A stretch of DNA of 64,000 bases, taken from NCBI GenBank assembly GCA_002716945.1, contig PBCF01000002.1:756193-820192 (forward strand). The letters run 5' to 3'. This stretch comes from Gammaproteobacteria bacterium (GTDB taxonomy: Bacteria; Pseudomonadota; Gammaproteobacteria; GCA-002705445; GCA-002716945). Below, one piece after another: positions 57,657 through 64,000 of this stretch (positions are counted from its first letter, which is position 1; every line of letters starts with the position of its first letter). The position numbers and the translations under genes were made by a program. The notes below the pieces were generated by a model that made no database searches, was not told where the DNA came from, and saw only the letters and a list, made by a program, of their open reading frames with translations.

Positions 57657-57863
57657 AAACTCCAATCAAGATACGACATATGCTGTTATTACAATAGGTT
57701 ATACTTTTTAAGTAAAAGCATAAGCTACAACAATCCCAACAATAGTTAAAGCAAAAATTACCTCACCCATATATTTATTATATATCAGAATGAGAAAAAA
57801 AGTTTACTAATATTATGGGAAGTATTTTATTCATCTTACTTTGAATATTGTTATAATTAATTT
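57657..57863. other. Intergenic stretch, no clear gene
   Basis: About 205 bp, the longest gene-free stretch in the window. It holds only a possible 20-codon hydrophobic ORF on the minus strand (57770 to 57708) and the -10 box in front of the MazG-like gene. I see no RNA gene, terminator or repeat in it. Confidence 0.6.
57852..57857 (+). promoter_or_regulatory. -10 box of a possibly leaderless MazG-like gene
   Basis: A perfect TATAAT ends 6 nt before the A of the ATG at 57864, so transcription should start at or within a base of the start codon. There is no convincing -35 box 16-18 bp upstream and no ribosome site. Based on position only. Confidence 0.45.
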
Positions 57864-58178
57864 ATGAATAATAAAAATGATGATAACAACTATGAGTTGT
57901 TAATTGCACAATGGCACCATGATCGAAACCTCATTGAAGGCAGTACTGATAAAGACCAATACTTAAAGCTTATGCAAGAAGCAGGGGAATTGTCTGATAG
58001 CTTATGCAAAGGTAAAGATATTCGTGATGATATTGGCGATATGATGGTTGTCTTGATTAATATTATGGTAAGAAATAATCTAACAATAAAAGAATGTCTA
58101 TCAGTAGCTTATGACGATATTAAGAATAGGAAAGGTAAAATGATTGATGGTGTTTTTGTTAAAGAAGGTGATCAATAA
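57864..58178 (+). CDS. MazG-like nucleotide pyrophosphohydrolase
   Basis: The 104 aa all-alpha protein has the MazG/NTP-PPase pattern: MQEAGELSDSLCKGKD (ExxE half, near residue 37) and DDIGDMMVVLINIMV (ExxD/D-D half, near residue 53), both metal-binding helices. It is a single MazG domain, close to those in marine phages and bacteria that are annotated as MazG-like. Its nucleotide substrate is not predictable; hydrolysis of modified or signalling nucleotides is possible. A short insertion of phage origin cannot be excluded, but its surroundings are not phage-like. Confidence 0.8.
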   Translation: MNNKNDDNNYELLIAQWHHDRNLIEGSTDKDQYLKLMQEAGELSDSLCKGKDIRDDIGDMMVVLINIMVRNNLTIKECLSVAYDDIKNRKGKMIDGVFVKEGDQ

Positions 58179-58203
58179 AATACTTACCATGGCATTAATT
58201 ACT

Positions 58204-58329
58204 TTAAACAAGATTTTTAATAATCAAAATTATTAACCAAATAAGAGGGAATAATAATATTAGCGCTAGAATGCCTCTTGCAATATTACTTTTCCTAGCA
58301 TCTTTTCTTTTATAACCGCTTTTATCCAT
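58204..58329 (-). CDS. Small single-pass membrane protein (41 aa)
   Basis: A 41-codon ORF reads with a basic N-terminus (KSGYKRKDARKSNIARG), one hydrophobic helix (residues about 18-36, rich in Leu and Ile) and a short basic end. It starts 7 bp after the SDR stop, on the same strand. No ribosome site is obvious. The strongly positive-inside then hydrophobic pattern favours a real small membrane protein, but it could be a chance ORF in AT-rich DNA. Confidence 0.4.
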   Translation of the reverse strand: MDKSGYKRKDARKSNIARGILALILLFPLIWLIILIIKNLV

Positions 58330-58336
58330 TACTAAA

Positions 58337-59062
58337 TTATATATTTAATTTTTTGAAAATAAATTCAGGTATGATTCTAATAACCAACATAATATATCGC
58401 CAAACCCACTTAGTATAAATTATATTTTTATTGCTTTTTTGTGCATTAAAAATATCTTTTGCCACATCTGCTGGCCTTGCAGTAAGTAATTTTGGTCTCT
58501 CTATATTTTTGTTTGTATTTATATATCCAGGTATAACCGTTAAAACATGTGTATTAGATTTTGAGAGTCTGTTTCTCAAACCACTCAAGTATGTGGTAAA
58601 CGCAGATTTGGCACTTCCATATATATAATTCTTCATTCTGCCTCTTTCTCCAGATACTGAACTTATCCCCACAATAAATCCCTCTCTCCTAATTTCTAAA
58701 TCATTTGCGACAATATTAAGCAAAGATACAGGGCCTGAATAATTAATATTTATTGATTTACTAACATCATCTTGCGATTTTTCGGCATTTTTTTGATCTG
58801 GATAAAAGCCAGTGACATTAATAAATCCAAAAGGTTTGGGGTCTAGAGAAGAATAAAAAGATTGGTGTGTATCAAATTTCTCTATATCAAGTTCTCTTAA
58901 TTCTGTAATTATCTTGTATTCTGATTGGAGTATCTTTGCAAATTGTTCAATTTCATTTATTTTTCTACCACATAAATATATATTATACCCATTCATTGCA
59001 TAAACCTTTGCTATCTCTTTAGCTAGAATATTTTTTGCGCCTATAATTAATATATATTTCAT
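58337..59062 (-). CDS. Short-chain dehydrogenase/reductase
   Basis: The 241 aa protein has the classical SDR fold, with an atypical cofactor motif GAKNILAKEIAKVYA (glycines replaced at two places) at residue 8, the LCGR strand, the NVTGFYPD strand (usual NNAG replaced by NVTG), and the catalytic Ser in GISSVSG and YxxxK in YGSAKSAFTTY (near residue 145). The last 30 residues are hydrophobic (IYTKWVWRYIMLVIRIIPEF), possibly a membrane anchor. Substrate unknown; a lipid or sugar is a guess from the anchor. Confidence 0.88.
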   Translation of the reverse strand: MKYILIIGAKNILAKEIAKVYAMNGYNIYLCGRKINEIEQFAKILQSEYKIITELRELDIEKFDTHQSFYSSLDPKPFGFINVTGFYPDQKNAEKSQDDVSKSININYSGPVSLLNIVANDLEIRREGFIVGISSVSGERGRMKNYIYGSAKSAFTTYLSGLRNRLSKSNTHVLTVIPGYINTNKNIERPKLLTARPADVAKDIFNAQKSNKNIIYTKWVWRYIMLVIRIIPEFIFKKLNI

Positions 59063-59092
59063 TTTTATTTCTATTAACTCTTCTGGACAAAA

Positions 59093-59530
59093 CTAAATAA
59101 ATGGATCATACGCCCATTGTAATAAAGCTTGTCTTTGTTTTCTCCTGCATTCTAAATCATTTTTTCTACAATTTTTTTTTATCCCACCTATGTGTCGTGG
59201 ACCAAAATTTTTCCATCTCTGTATTTGTATTTTATCCATCTTTGAATTTCTTCTACCAATAGTATAACGACAATACCATTGAAACCATCCTAATGGGTCT
59301 TCTGGAAATATCCAACCTTTAGCCATCCATTCTTCCATTGAAAGTCCTGCTTTAACCTTAAAATAATTTAAATTTACATCAAAATAATCATCATTGATTT
59401 TGGCTTTTTTAAACCAATTTTTGGGGTACTCTGAAATATCACCTTTAAAATAATGCCCACCAAAGACTCCAGCTTCTAACATTTCTTTTGGTGTTAATCC
59501 TGGCTTGAATAATAAAGTTATGTCATCCAT
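59093..59530 (-). CDS. Conserved-looking aromatic-rich protein, unknown function
   Basis: The 145 aa product has an unusually high share of Trp, Tyr and Phe and many basic residues near the end (GIKKNCRKNDLECRRKQRQALLQWAYDPFI, residues about 115-145). The central block PEDPLGWFQWYCRYTIGRRN and RWKNFGPRHIGG suggest a compact fold, perhaps binding nucleic acid. No signal peptide and no known motif. A GAGATG-type ribosome site precedes the ATG. It is 30 bp upstream of the SDR gene on the same strand. Confidence 0.8.
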   Translation of the reverse strand: MDDITLLFKPGLTPKEMLEAGVFGGHYFKGDISEYPKNWFKKAKINDDYFDVNLNYFKVKAGLSMEEWMAKGWIFPEDPLGWFQWYCRYTIGRRNSKMDKIQIQRWKNFGPRHIGGIKKNCRKNDLECRRKQRQALLQWAYDPFI

Positions 59531-59580
59531 ATTTACATCTCTATTAATATATTATAATATACTAAAACTAGTCCTCCTAT

Positions 59581-59608
59581 ATTAAGCCGGGTTGAACCTC
59601 GGCTTAAT
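59581..59608. other. Perfect inverted repeat between gpmA and the unknown gene
   Basis: A 9 bp stem ATTAAGCCG / CGGCTTAAT encloses GGTTGAACCT, itself self-complementary (GGTT/AACC). On the minus strand it begins at the gpmA stop codon but is followed by ATATAGGAGG rather than a U run, so it is not a standard intrinsic terminator. It could be a transcript-end stabiliser or a protein-binding site. Confidence 0.55.
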
Positions 59609-60150
59609 TATAAAACTTTTAGATGTGTTCCAACTTTTATTTCATACGATGATACATTTATCTCTGTATTGACACCAAAAAGAACTGATGCTGCTCTAAT
59701 GGTATTTCCATGAGAAACAATTAAAATTTTACCTGAAGTTGGTAGTTCTGATATAAAATCCTTTAATCTAATACTCACGTCTTTTAAACTCTCACCATTT
59801 GGAGGTCTTCTTTCCCAACCTCTTCTTGCTAAAAAAAATTCTTCTTCACCTACTTCATTTCTAATTTCGTCCTTACTTCTACCAGACCAATCACCATAAC
59901 TTCTTTCTTTCAATCTTTCATCAAAAATTATTTTAAAATTTTTTGCAATTATTTTTGCTGTTTCTGCTGCTCTTTTTAATGGTGAACTATAAATATAATT
60001 AAACGTGGTTGTTTTAAAACTTTCTGATAAATCATTAGCAGCATTTATTCCTTTGGATGTTAATTCAGGATCGTGCCAACCTGTGAATAGTTTTTGTTTA
60101 TTATATACAGATTGTGCATGTCTAACGAACCAAATATTCCTATCACTCAT
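59608..60150 (-). CDS. gpmA: 2,3-bisphosphoglycerate-dependent phosphoglycerate mutase
   Basis: Converts 3- to 2-phosphoglycerate. The 180 aa protein is shorter than E. coli GpmA (250 aa) but has all catalytic residues: phospho-His in VRHAQSVYN (near residue 9), FTGWHDPELTSKG, the Glu in ERSYGDWSGR (near residue 83), and the second His in VSHGNTIRA (near residue 146). The WERRPPNGESL segment is the mutase loop. It may be a short mutase as found in alphaproteobacteria, or a broad histidine phosphatase. Overlaps tatC by 1 bp. Confidence 0.87.
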   Translation of the reverse strand: MSDRNIWFVRHAQSVYNKQKLFTGWHDPELTSKGINAANDLSESFKTTTFNYIYSSPLKRAAETAKIIAKNFKIIFDERLKERSYGDWSGRSKDEIRNEVGEEEFFLARRGWERRPPNGESLKDVSIRLKDFISELPTSGKILIVSHGNTIRAASVLFGVNTEINVSSYEIKVGTHLKVL

Positions 60151-60965
60151 TATTTATCCTTGTCTTTATCCATATTTTTGTTTGATGTATTAGATATATC
60201 ATCTACAAGTTCTTCTGTAATTGCTACCTTTTTTGATGAACTTACAAATGTAGAAAAGAAGATACCCAATTCATATAAAATCCATATTGGTACTGCAAGC
60301 AAAATCTGAGATATAACATCGGGAGGTGTGAGTAACATTCCAATGATAAATGCACCTACAATTACATATGGTCTTTTTTTTATGAGATTTTCCTTAGTAG
60401 TAGCGTTTGTCATAACTAAAATAATCGTGATAATTGGCACTTCAAATGCAAAACCAAAGGCAAAAAATAACGTTACAACAAAGTCTAAATATCGTCCAAT
60501 ATCAGTCATAACTGCAATACCTTCAGGAGCAATACTTATAAAAAATGCAAAGATTAAAGGAAAAACAATGAAGTATGCGAAAGCTGCACCTAAATAAAAT
60601 AACAAACTACTGGAAATCAAGATTGGAAGAACCAACTTTTTCTCATGGTCATATAGACCCGGAGCAATAAACCTCCACATATGATATAAAAGATAAGGTA
60701 TTGTAATAAAAATAGATAGGAATAGAACTAATTTAAATGGAATAAAAAATGGTGATGCAACGTCAATAGCAATCATATTACTATCTTGTGGTAATTTTGT
60801 TATAAGTGGTTCGGCAATTATATTATAAATTTCATCGGCAAATGGGAAAAGTACTAAAAATATTATCAGAATAAATAATAGACATTTTGATATTCTATTT
60901 TTTAATTCTTGTAGATGTGGAATTACTGATTTAAAAGAACTATTTTTTTCTTCAATAGAATTCAT
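60150..60965 (-). CDS. tatC: Sec-independent protein translocase TatC
   Basis: Twin-arginine signal receptor in the inner membrane. The 271 aa protein has six membrane segments, the N-terminal VIPHLQELKNRISKCLL with the conserved HLxELRxR-type element near residue 15, FIAPGLYDHEKK (conserved PxLxxxE) and TPPDVISQILLAVPIWILYELG at the end (residues about 213-234). The C-terminal 35 residues are charged. Overlaps tatB by 1 bp. Confidence 0.97.
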   Translation of the reverse strand: MNSIEEKNSSFKSVIPHLQELKNRISKCLLFILIIFLVLFPFADEIYNIIAEPLITKLPQDSNMIAIDVASPFFIPFKLVLFLSIFITIPYLLYHMWRFIAPGLYDHEKKLVLPILISSSLLFYLGAAFAYFIVFPLIFAFFISIAPEGIAVMTDIGRYLDFVVTLFFAFGFAFEVPIITIILVMTNATTKENLIKKRPYVIVGAFIIGMLLTPPDVISQILLAVPIWILYELGIFFSTFVSSSKKVAITEELVDDISNTSNKNMDKDKDK

Positions 60966-61225
60966 TACTCTTTGATTTTTTTTGTTTGTTTTTTTATTTC
61001 TTCTTCCATTCTAGACATATGTGATTTTTGATCCGATATTATCTTATTAACATCAGATTGTTCAACTTCATCATCAATAGAGTCTTTCAGATTAATAAAA
61101 TATCTTTGTATTTTTCCAAACCATTTACCTAAATTAGAAGCAATTAGAGGTAATCTCTCCGGCCCTAGTACGAAAAGTACGAGTAGAAAAATAACAAATA
61201 ATTCCCAAAACCCTATATCAAACAT
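60965..61225 (-). CDS. tatB: Sec-independent protein translocase TatB
   Basis: Forms the substrate-binding complex with TatC. The 86 aa protein has the N-terminal helix FDIGFWELFVIFLLVLFVLGPERLP with the conserved Glu8 and GPERLP turn, then an amphipathic helix (LGKWFGKIQRYFINLK) and a charged tail. GPERLP identifies it as TatB rather than TatA. It is 5 bp downstream of tatA. Confidence 0.95.
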   Translation of the reverse strand: MFDIGFWELFVIFLLVLFVLGPERLPLIASNLGKWFGKIQRYFINLKDSIDDEVEQSDVNKIISDQKSHMSRMEEEIKKQTKKIKE

Positions 61226-61230
61226 ATAGT

Positions 61231-61422
61231 TTATTTTTTATCTTTTGATGAAGATTTGCTGTCTATTATATTATCTTCAGACTCTTCTTTAGAAGATTTT
61301 TTAAAACTCTTAATCGCTGCACCTAAATCAGAACCAACATTTCTTAGTTTTTTTGTTCCAAATAAAACAACGATAATTATCAGAATTAATAATATTGACC
61401 AAGGTGATATACCACTAAGCAT
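61231..61422 (-). CDS. tatA: Sec-independent protein translocase TatA
   Basis: Pore-forming subunit of the Tat pathway. The 63 aa protein has one transmembrane helix (SPWSILLILIIIVVLFG) followed by the conserved FGTKKLRNVGSDLGAAIKSFKK amphipathic helix and a Ser/Asp/Lys tail. It lies 9 bp after hisE, continuing the his operon into tat, an arrangement seen in several gammaproteobacteria. Confidence 0.96.
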   Translation of the reverse strand: MLSGISPWSILLILIIIVVLFGTKKLRNVGSDLGAAIKSFKKSSKEESEDNIIDSKSSSKDKK

Positions 61423-61431
61423 CTTTTTTCC

Positions 61432-61773
61432 TCATTTATTTCTTAATTTCTTTTCATCATGACCAGAAATTCCAAATCTCCCACGTAGCTCATGTAAAAC
61501 GTCTTGAGTTGATAAATTATTATTAGATAACATAACAATGGAATGAAACCATATATCTGCTGTCTCATGAATGATATCTTTTTTTTCTTTCGAATTAACA
61601 GCTTCAATTAATTCATTAGTTTCCTCTAAAATTTTTTCTCCAATATATTTATCACCCTTTGCAAACAATGACGCAACATAGGATGTATCTGGTTGAGCAT
61701 CTTTTCTTTTATTTATTACAACATCAAGTTCATATAAAATGTTGTTGTCATTTTTAATATGTTCCATTCTCAT
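61432..61773 (-). CDS. hisE: Phosphoribosyl-ATP pyrophosphatase
   Basis: Second step of histidine synthesis, removing pyrophosphate from PR-ATP. The 113 aa protein has an all-alpha MazG-like fold with YVASLFAKGDKYIGEKILEETNELIEAV (residues about 32-59, metal-binding Glu cluster) and HETADIWFHSIVML. It stands alone, without the fused HisI found in E. coli. No hisI gene is visible between hisF and hisE. Confidence 0.95.
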   Translation of the reverse strand: MRMEHIKNDNNILYELDVVINKRKDAQPDTSYVASLFAKGDKYIGEKILEETNELIEAVNSKEKKDIIHETADIWFHSIVMLSNNNLSTQDVLHELRGRFGISGHDEKKLRNK

Positions 61774-61791
61774 AGAGTAACATAATTAATA

Positions 61792-62556
61792 TTATTCACG
61801 CACTAAAACTCCATGAGTTTTTAGATAATCTTTAACTTCCTTGATAGTAAAAATTGAATAATGAAAAATGCTGGCAGCTAAGACTGCATCAGCTTTACCC
61901 AAAATAATAGCATCTTTGAGGTGATCTAAGGATCCAGCACCACCAGATGCAATAACAGGAATATTAACATTTGAAGAAATGAGATTAAGTAGTTCTATAT
62001 CAAATCCTTGTTTTGTTCCATCTCGATCCATACTTGTTAACAATATCTCACCTGCTCCTCTTTTCTCAACATCTTTTGCCCATTTAAAAGCATCATTACC
62101 AGTATTTTTTCTACCTCCATGAGTGAAAACTTCCCATGTTTGTGTTTGGTTATTTTTTTTTACATCTATAGCCGCAACTATACATTGTCGCCCAGTTTTG
62201 TTTGTGATTTCATTAATTAAATTTGGATTTTCTACGGCAGCAGAATTTATGGTTACTTTATCAGCTCCTGCATTCAATAAATTATGTACATCCACAAAAG
62301 ATGAAACACCTCCTCCTACTGTCAGTGGAATAAAAACTTCTTCAGCAACTTTTTCAACCGTATCTATTATTGCTTTTCTTTTTTCGTGTGTTGCTGTTAT
62401 ATCTAAAAATGTTATTTCATCTGCATTTTCATAATCATATCTTTTGGCAATTTCTACCGGATCACCTGCGTCTTTTATTTCTTTAAATTTAGTACCTTTC
62501 ACGACTCTTCCTTGGTCAATATCCAAACAAGGAATAATTCTTTTAGCTACATCCAT
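61792..62556 (-). CDS. hisF: Imidazole glycerol phosphate synthase cyclase subunit
   Basis: Cyclase half of the HisF-HisH complex. The 254 aa TIM-barrel starts [18 protein letters not shown] with the catalytic Asp in CLDIDQG, then [10 protein letters not shown], the NSAAVENP loop, VAAIDVKKN with the second Asp side, [18 protein letters not shown] and [13 protein letters not shown]. Overlaps hisA by 14 bp. Confidence 0.98.
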   Translation of the reverse strand: MDVAKRIIPCLDIDQGRVVKGTKFKEIKDAGDPVEIAKRYDYENADEITFLDITATHEKRKAIIDTVEKVAEEVFIPLTVGGGVSSFVDVHNLLNAGADKVTINSAAVENPNLINEITNKTGRQCIVAAIDVKKNNQTQTWEVFTHGGRKNTGNDAFKWAKDVEKRGAGEILLTSMDRDGTKQGFDIELLNLISSNVNIPVIASGGAGSLDHLKDAIILGKADAVLAASIFHYSIFTIKEVKDYLKTHGVLVRE

Positions 62557-63277
62557 TTATTTCTAACGCCTCTTTTAGATTGATTTTATTTTCATACAAA
62601 GCTTTACCAATAACAATGCCAGACAGACCATCTTTATCTAACTTCACAAGTTCATGTATGTCATCGATTGTCGTTATTCCGCCAGATGCAATTGTTGAAA
62701 TTGATGTATTTTTAATAAATTTTTGAATGCAATCAAAATTGATACCTTCTAGCATCCCATCTTTATTAATATCCGTATAAACTATTTCAGATATTTTATT
62801 AAGTTCCAAGAATTCAACAAAATCTTTAATATTATTATTGTTTGTCTCCTTCCAACCTTTAGATGCTATTGCGTTATTCTTAATTGCTATATCTATAATT
62901 ATTTTTGATTTGTTATCATCTGATAAATTCGGTATGAAATCAGGATCTGAGATAGATTTTGTACCAATTATAACTCTATCTATTCCAGCAGTAAAATATT
63001 GTCTCAAAGTAGATTCATTTCTTATTCCTCCACCTACTTGAATAAATAGATCAGTAAATTTTTTTCTTATTGAATTTATAACTTCAAAATTTGAAGGGGT
63101 GCCTGAGCTGGCACCATCCAAGTCAATTATATGTAAATTTTTACATCCTTGATCTACCCATCTTTGTGCAATCTCTAACGGGTTGTCTGAATATTCTATA
63201 ACTTGAGAATAATCACCTTTAGAAAGTCTGACGCATTTTTTATTTTTTATATCAATAGCTGGAAATATTTTTATCAT
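62543..63277 (-). CDS. hisA: ProFAR isomerase
   Basis: Isomerises phosphoribosylformimino-AICAR phosphate. The 244 aa TIM-barrel has [22 protein letters not shown] with the catalytic Asp, [23 protein letters not shown] with the second Asp, and [11 protein letters not shown]. Stop and hisH start overlap. In order hisB-H-A-F-E. Confidence 0.98.
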   Translation of the reverse strand: MIKIFPAIDIKNKKCVRLSKGDYSQVIEYSDNPLEIAQRWVDQGCKNLHIIDLDGASSGTPSNFEVINSIRKKFTDLFIQVGGGIRNESTLRQYFTAGIDRVIIGTKSISDPDFIPNLSDDNKSKIIIDIAIKNNAIASKGWKETNNNNIKDFVEFLELNKISEIVYTDINKDGMLEGINFDCIQKFIKNTSISTIASGGITTIDDIHELVKLDKDGLSGIVIGKALYENKINLKEALEINGCS

Positions 63278-63912
63278 TATTCAATATCTCCTTCCCAATT
63301 TAAAAAATTTTTGAGAAATTGCAGACCATTCTTAGAGCTTTTTTCTGGGTGAAACTGCGAAGCAATCATACTATTTTTTTGAATAATTGATGTAAATTTT
63401 TTGCCATAGTTTGTTGTTCCTAAAACTACCTTAGGATCTTCAGGCTCAACATAATAACTATGCACAAAATAGAAATAACTATGATTTTCTATATCTTGCC
63501 AAATATTATGATTAGATGTATGTTCAACTTTATTCCAACCCATATGAGGTATCTTTAGATTTTTTCCTAAACTTTTAAATCCAGTAACTTTGCCAGTAAT
63601 AACATCAAGGCACTGAACTCCTTCATCTTCTTCACTGAAACTCATAACTGCTTGTAAACCCATACATATTCCTAAGAAAGGTTTTTTAGTTATGTGATTT
63701 TTAAATTCATCAAGGTCAAATACTTGAGAAATATTATTCATACAACTGCCTACAGCGCCTTGTCCTGGTAGTATGATATGACTCGAATTTTTTATATCTT
63801 TAAAGGATGTTGAGACTTTAACATTTGAATTTTTATCTAAAACATTTTTAACTGCTTTATAAACACTATGGATATTACCCATGCCATAATCAATGATTAC
63901 AACTTCTGCCAT
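63277..63912 (-). CDS. hisH: Imidazole glycerol phosphate synthase glutaminase subunit
   Basis: Supplies ammonia to HisF. The 211 aa class I amidotransferase has IDYGMGNIHSVYKAV, ILPGQGAVGSCM, the nucleophile Cys in LGICMGLQAVMSFSEE (near residue 82) and ASQFHPEKSSKNGLQFLKNF with the His/Glu pair. Start overlaps the hisB stop (TAATG). Confidence 0.97.
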   Translation of the reverse strand: MAEVVIIDYGMGNIHSVYKAVKNVLDKNSNVKVSTSFKDIKNSSHIILPGQGAVGSCMNNISQVFDLDEFKNHITKKPFLGICMGLQAVMSFSEEDEGVQCLDVITGKVTGFKSLGKNLKIPHMGWNKVEHTSNHNIWQDIENHSYFYFVHSYYVEPEDPKVVLGTTNYGKKFTSIIQKNSMIASQFHPEKSSKNGLQFLKNFLNWEGDIE

Positions 63913-64000
63913 TACAATGTATCTTTAGTCGATGGAATTTTGTCTTTTTGTCTATTATCAATTTCCACAGCCATTCTTAAAGCTTTACCAAAAGCTTTGA
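63912..64000 (-). CDS. hisB: Imidazoleglycerol-phosphate dehydratase, 3' end only
   Basis: The last 29 codons at the window edge read AFGKALRMAVEIDNR...PSTKDTL, the conserved end of the dehydratase (E. coli-type AFGRALRMAVEID...PSTKGSL). Most of the gene is outside the window. It is directly upstream of hisH with a stop/start overlap, as in many his operons. Confidence 0.9.
   Translation of the reverse strand, partial: KAFGKALRMAVEIDNRQKDKIPSTKDTL

Noticed and set aside
57708..57770. A 20-codon hydrophobic ORF on the minus strand
   Set aside because: It has no ribosome site and is so short that chance is likely in AT-rich DNA; I left it out as a gene.
57864..58178. MazG-like gene as the toxin-antitoxin MazG or phage remnant
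   Set aside because: No mazEF, integrase or other phage gene is nearby; a stand-alone pyrophosphohydrolase is a simpler reading.
1..64000. CRISPR arrays, insertion sequences, prophage or defence loci
   Set aside because: I saw no spaced direct repeats, transposase or integrase motifs, or restriction/abortive-infection genes. The window is core chromosome.

Overview
The window is a gene-dense, very AT-rich stretch of bacterial chromosome with short intergenic gaps, many 1-30 bp gene overlaps and almost no mobile DNA. Gene content and local order point to a gammaproteobacterium: ubiE-ubiJ-ubiB, pepP-ubiH-ubiI-like next to zapA, polA beside thrB and a cytochrome c4 gene, rubredoxin/thiE/hemL, trpE-G-D-C followed by speD and coq7, and his genes running into tatABC. 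Small intergenic regions, AT-rich codons, a TRAP transporter for small organic acids and a single copy of each gene suggest a streamlined, probably marine, free-living heterotroph. I cannot place it more precisely.

Layout. 1-3.2 kb (minus): a di-haem cytochrome c4 (cut by the window edge) and DNA polymerase I. 3.2-6.1 kb (plus): homoserine kinase and the two membrane subunits of a TRAP transporter; the solute receptor dctP lies on the opposite strand and closes a long minus-strand run gmk-rpoZ-spoT-ubiE-ubiJ-ubiB-uvrD-dctP (15.6 down to 6.1 kb). 15.6-22.4 kb: two small membrane or membrane-linked proteins, a Sel1 protein, apaG, the folA-thyA-lgt cluster, a thioredoxin-fold DUF255 protein and an acyltransferase. 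22.4-30.7 kb: ferredoxin, MATE exporter, rubredoxin, thiE-hemL, and a serine-glyoxylate aminotransferase/hydroxypyruvate reductase/glycerate kinase cassette, then a TauE-type exporter. 30.6-35.9 kb: ubiquinone hydroxylases with pepP, a divergent zapB-like/zapA/EVE unit and a histone H1-like basic repeat protein ending at the clearest intrinsic terminator. 35.9-45.4 kb: ilvA, rpiA, rplM-rpsI, coq7, speD, a VOC protein, trpCDGE and rpe. 45.4-54.7 kb: pseudoazurin, purC, bioD and a central-carbon operon tkt-gap-pgk-pyk-fba. 54.7-64 kb: rpoD, msrA, a tRNA with anticodon CAT, a small accessory stretch (zinc-ribbon protein, MazG-like protein, SDR, unknown protein), phosphoglycerate mutase, tatABC and hisBHAFE.

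Together the genes cover ubiquinone synthesis (ubiE, ubiJ, ubiB, ubiH, an ubiI-like gene, coq7), a large part of glycolysis and the pentose phosphate pathway (fba, gap, pgk, gpm, pyk, tkt, rpe, rpiA), tryptophan and histidine synthesis, folate/thymidylate synthesis, stringent response, redox carriers and Tat export. The Tat system probably exports the TRAP receptor, whose leader has a twin-arginine motif. I found no phage, insertion sequence, CRISPR array or defence locus. The most interesting items are a divergent speD, promoters that appear to start transcription at or next to the start codon, substitutions of catalytic residues in PolA, DHFR and ThiE, a long acidic tail on RpoZ, and the loss of 6S RNA from its usual place after zapA.
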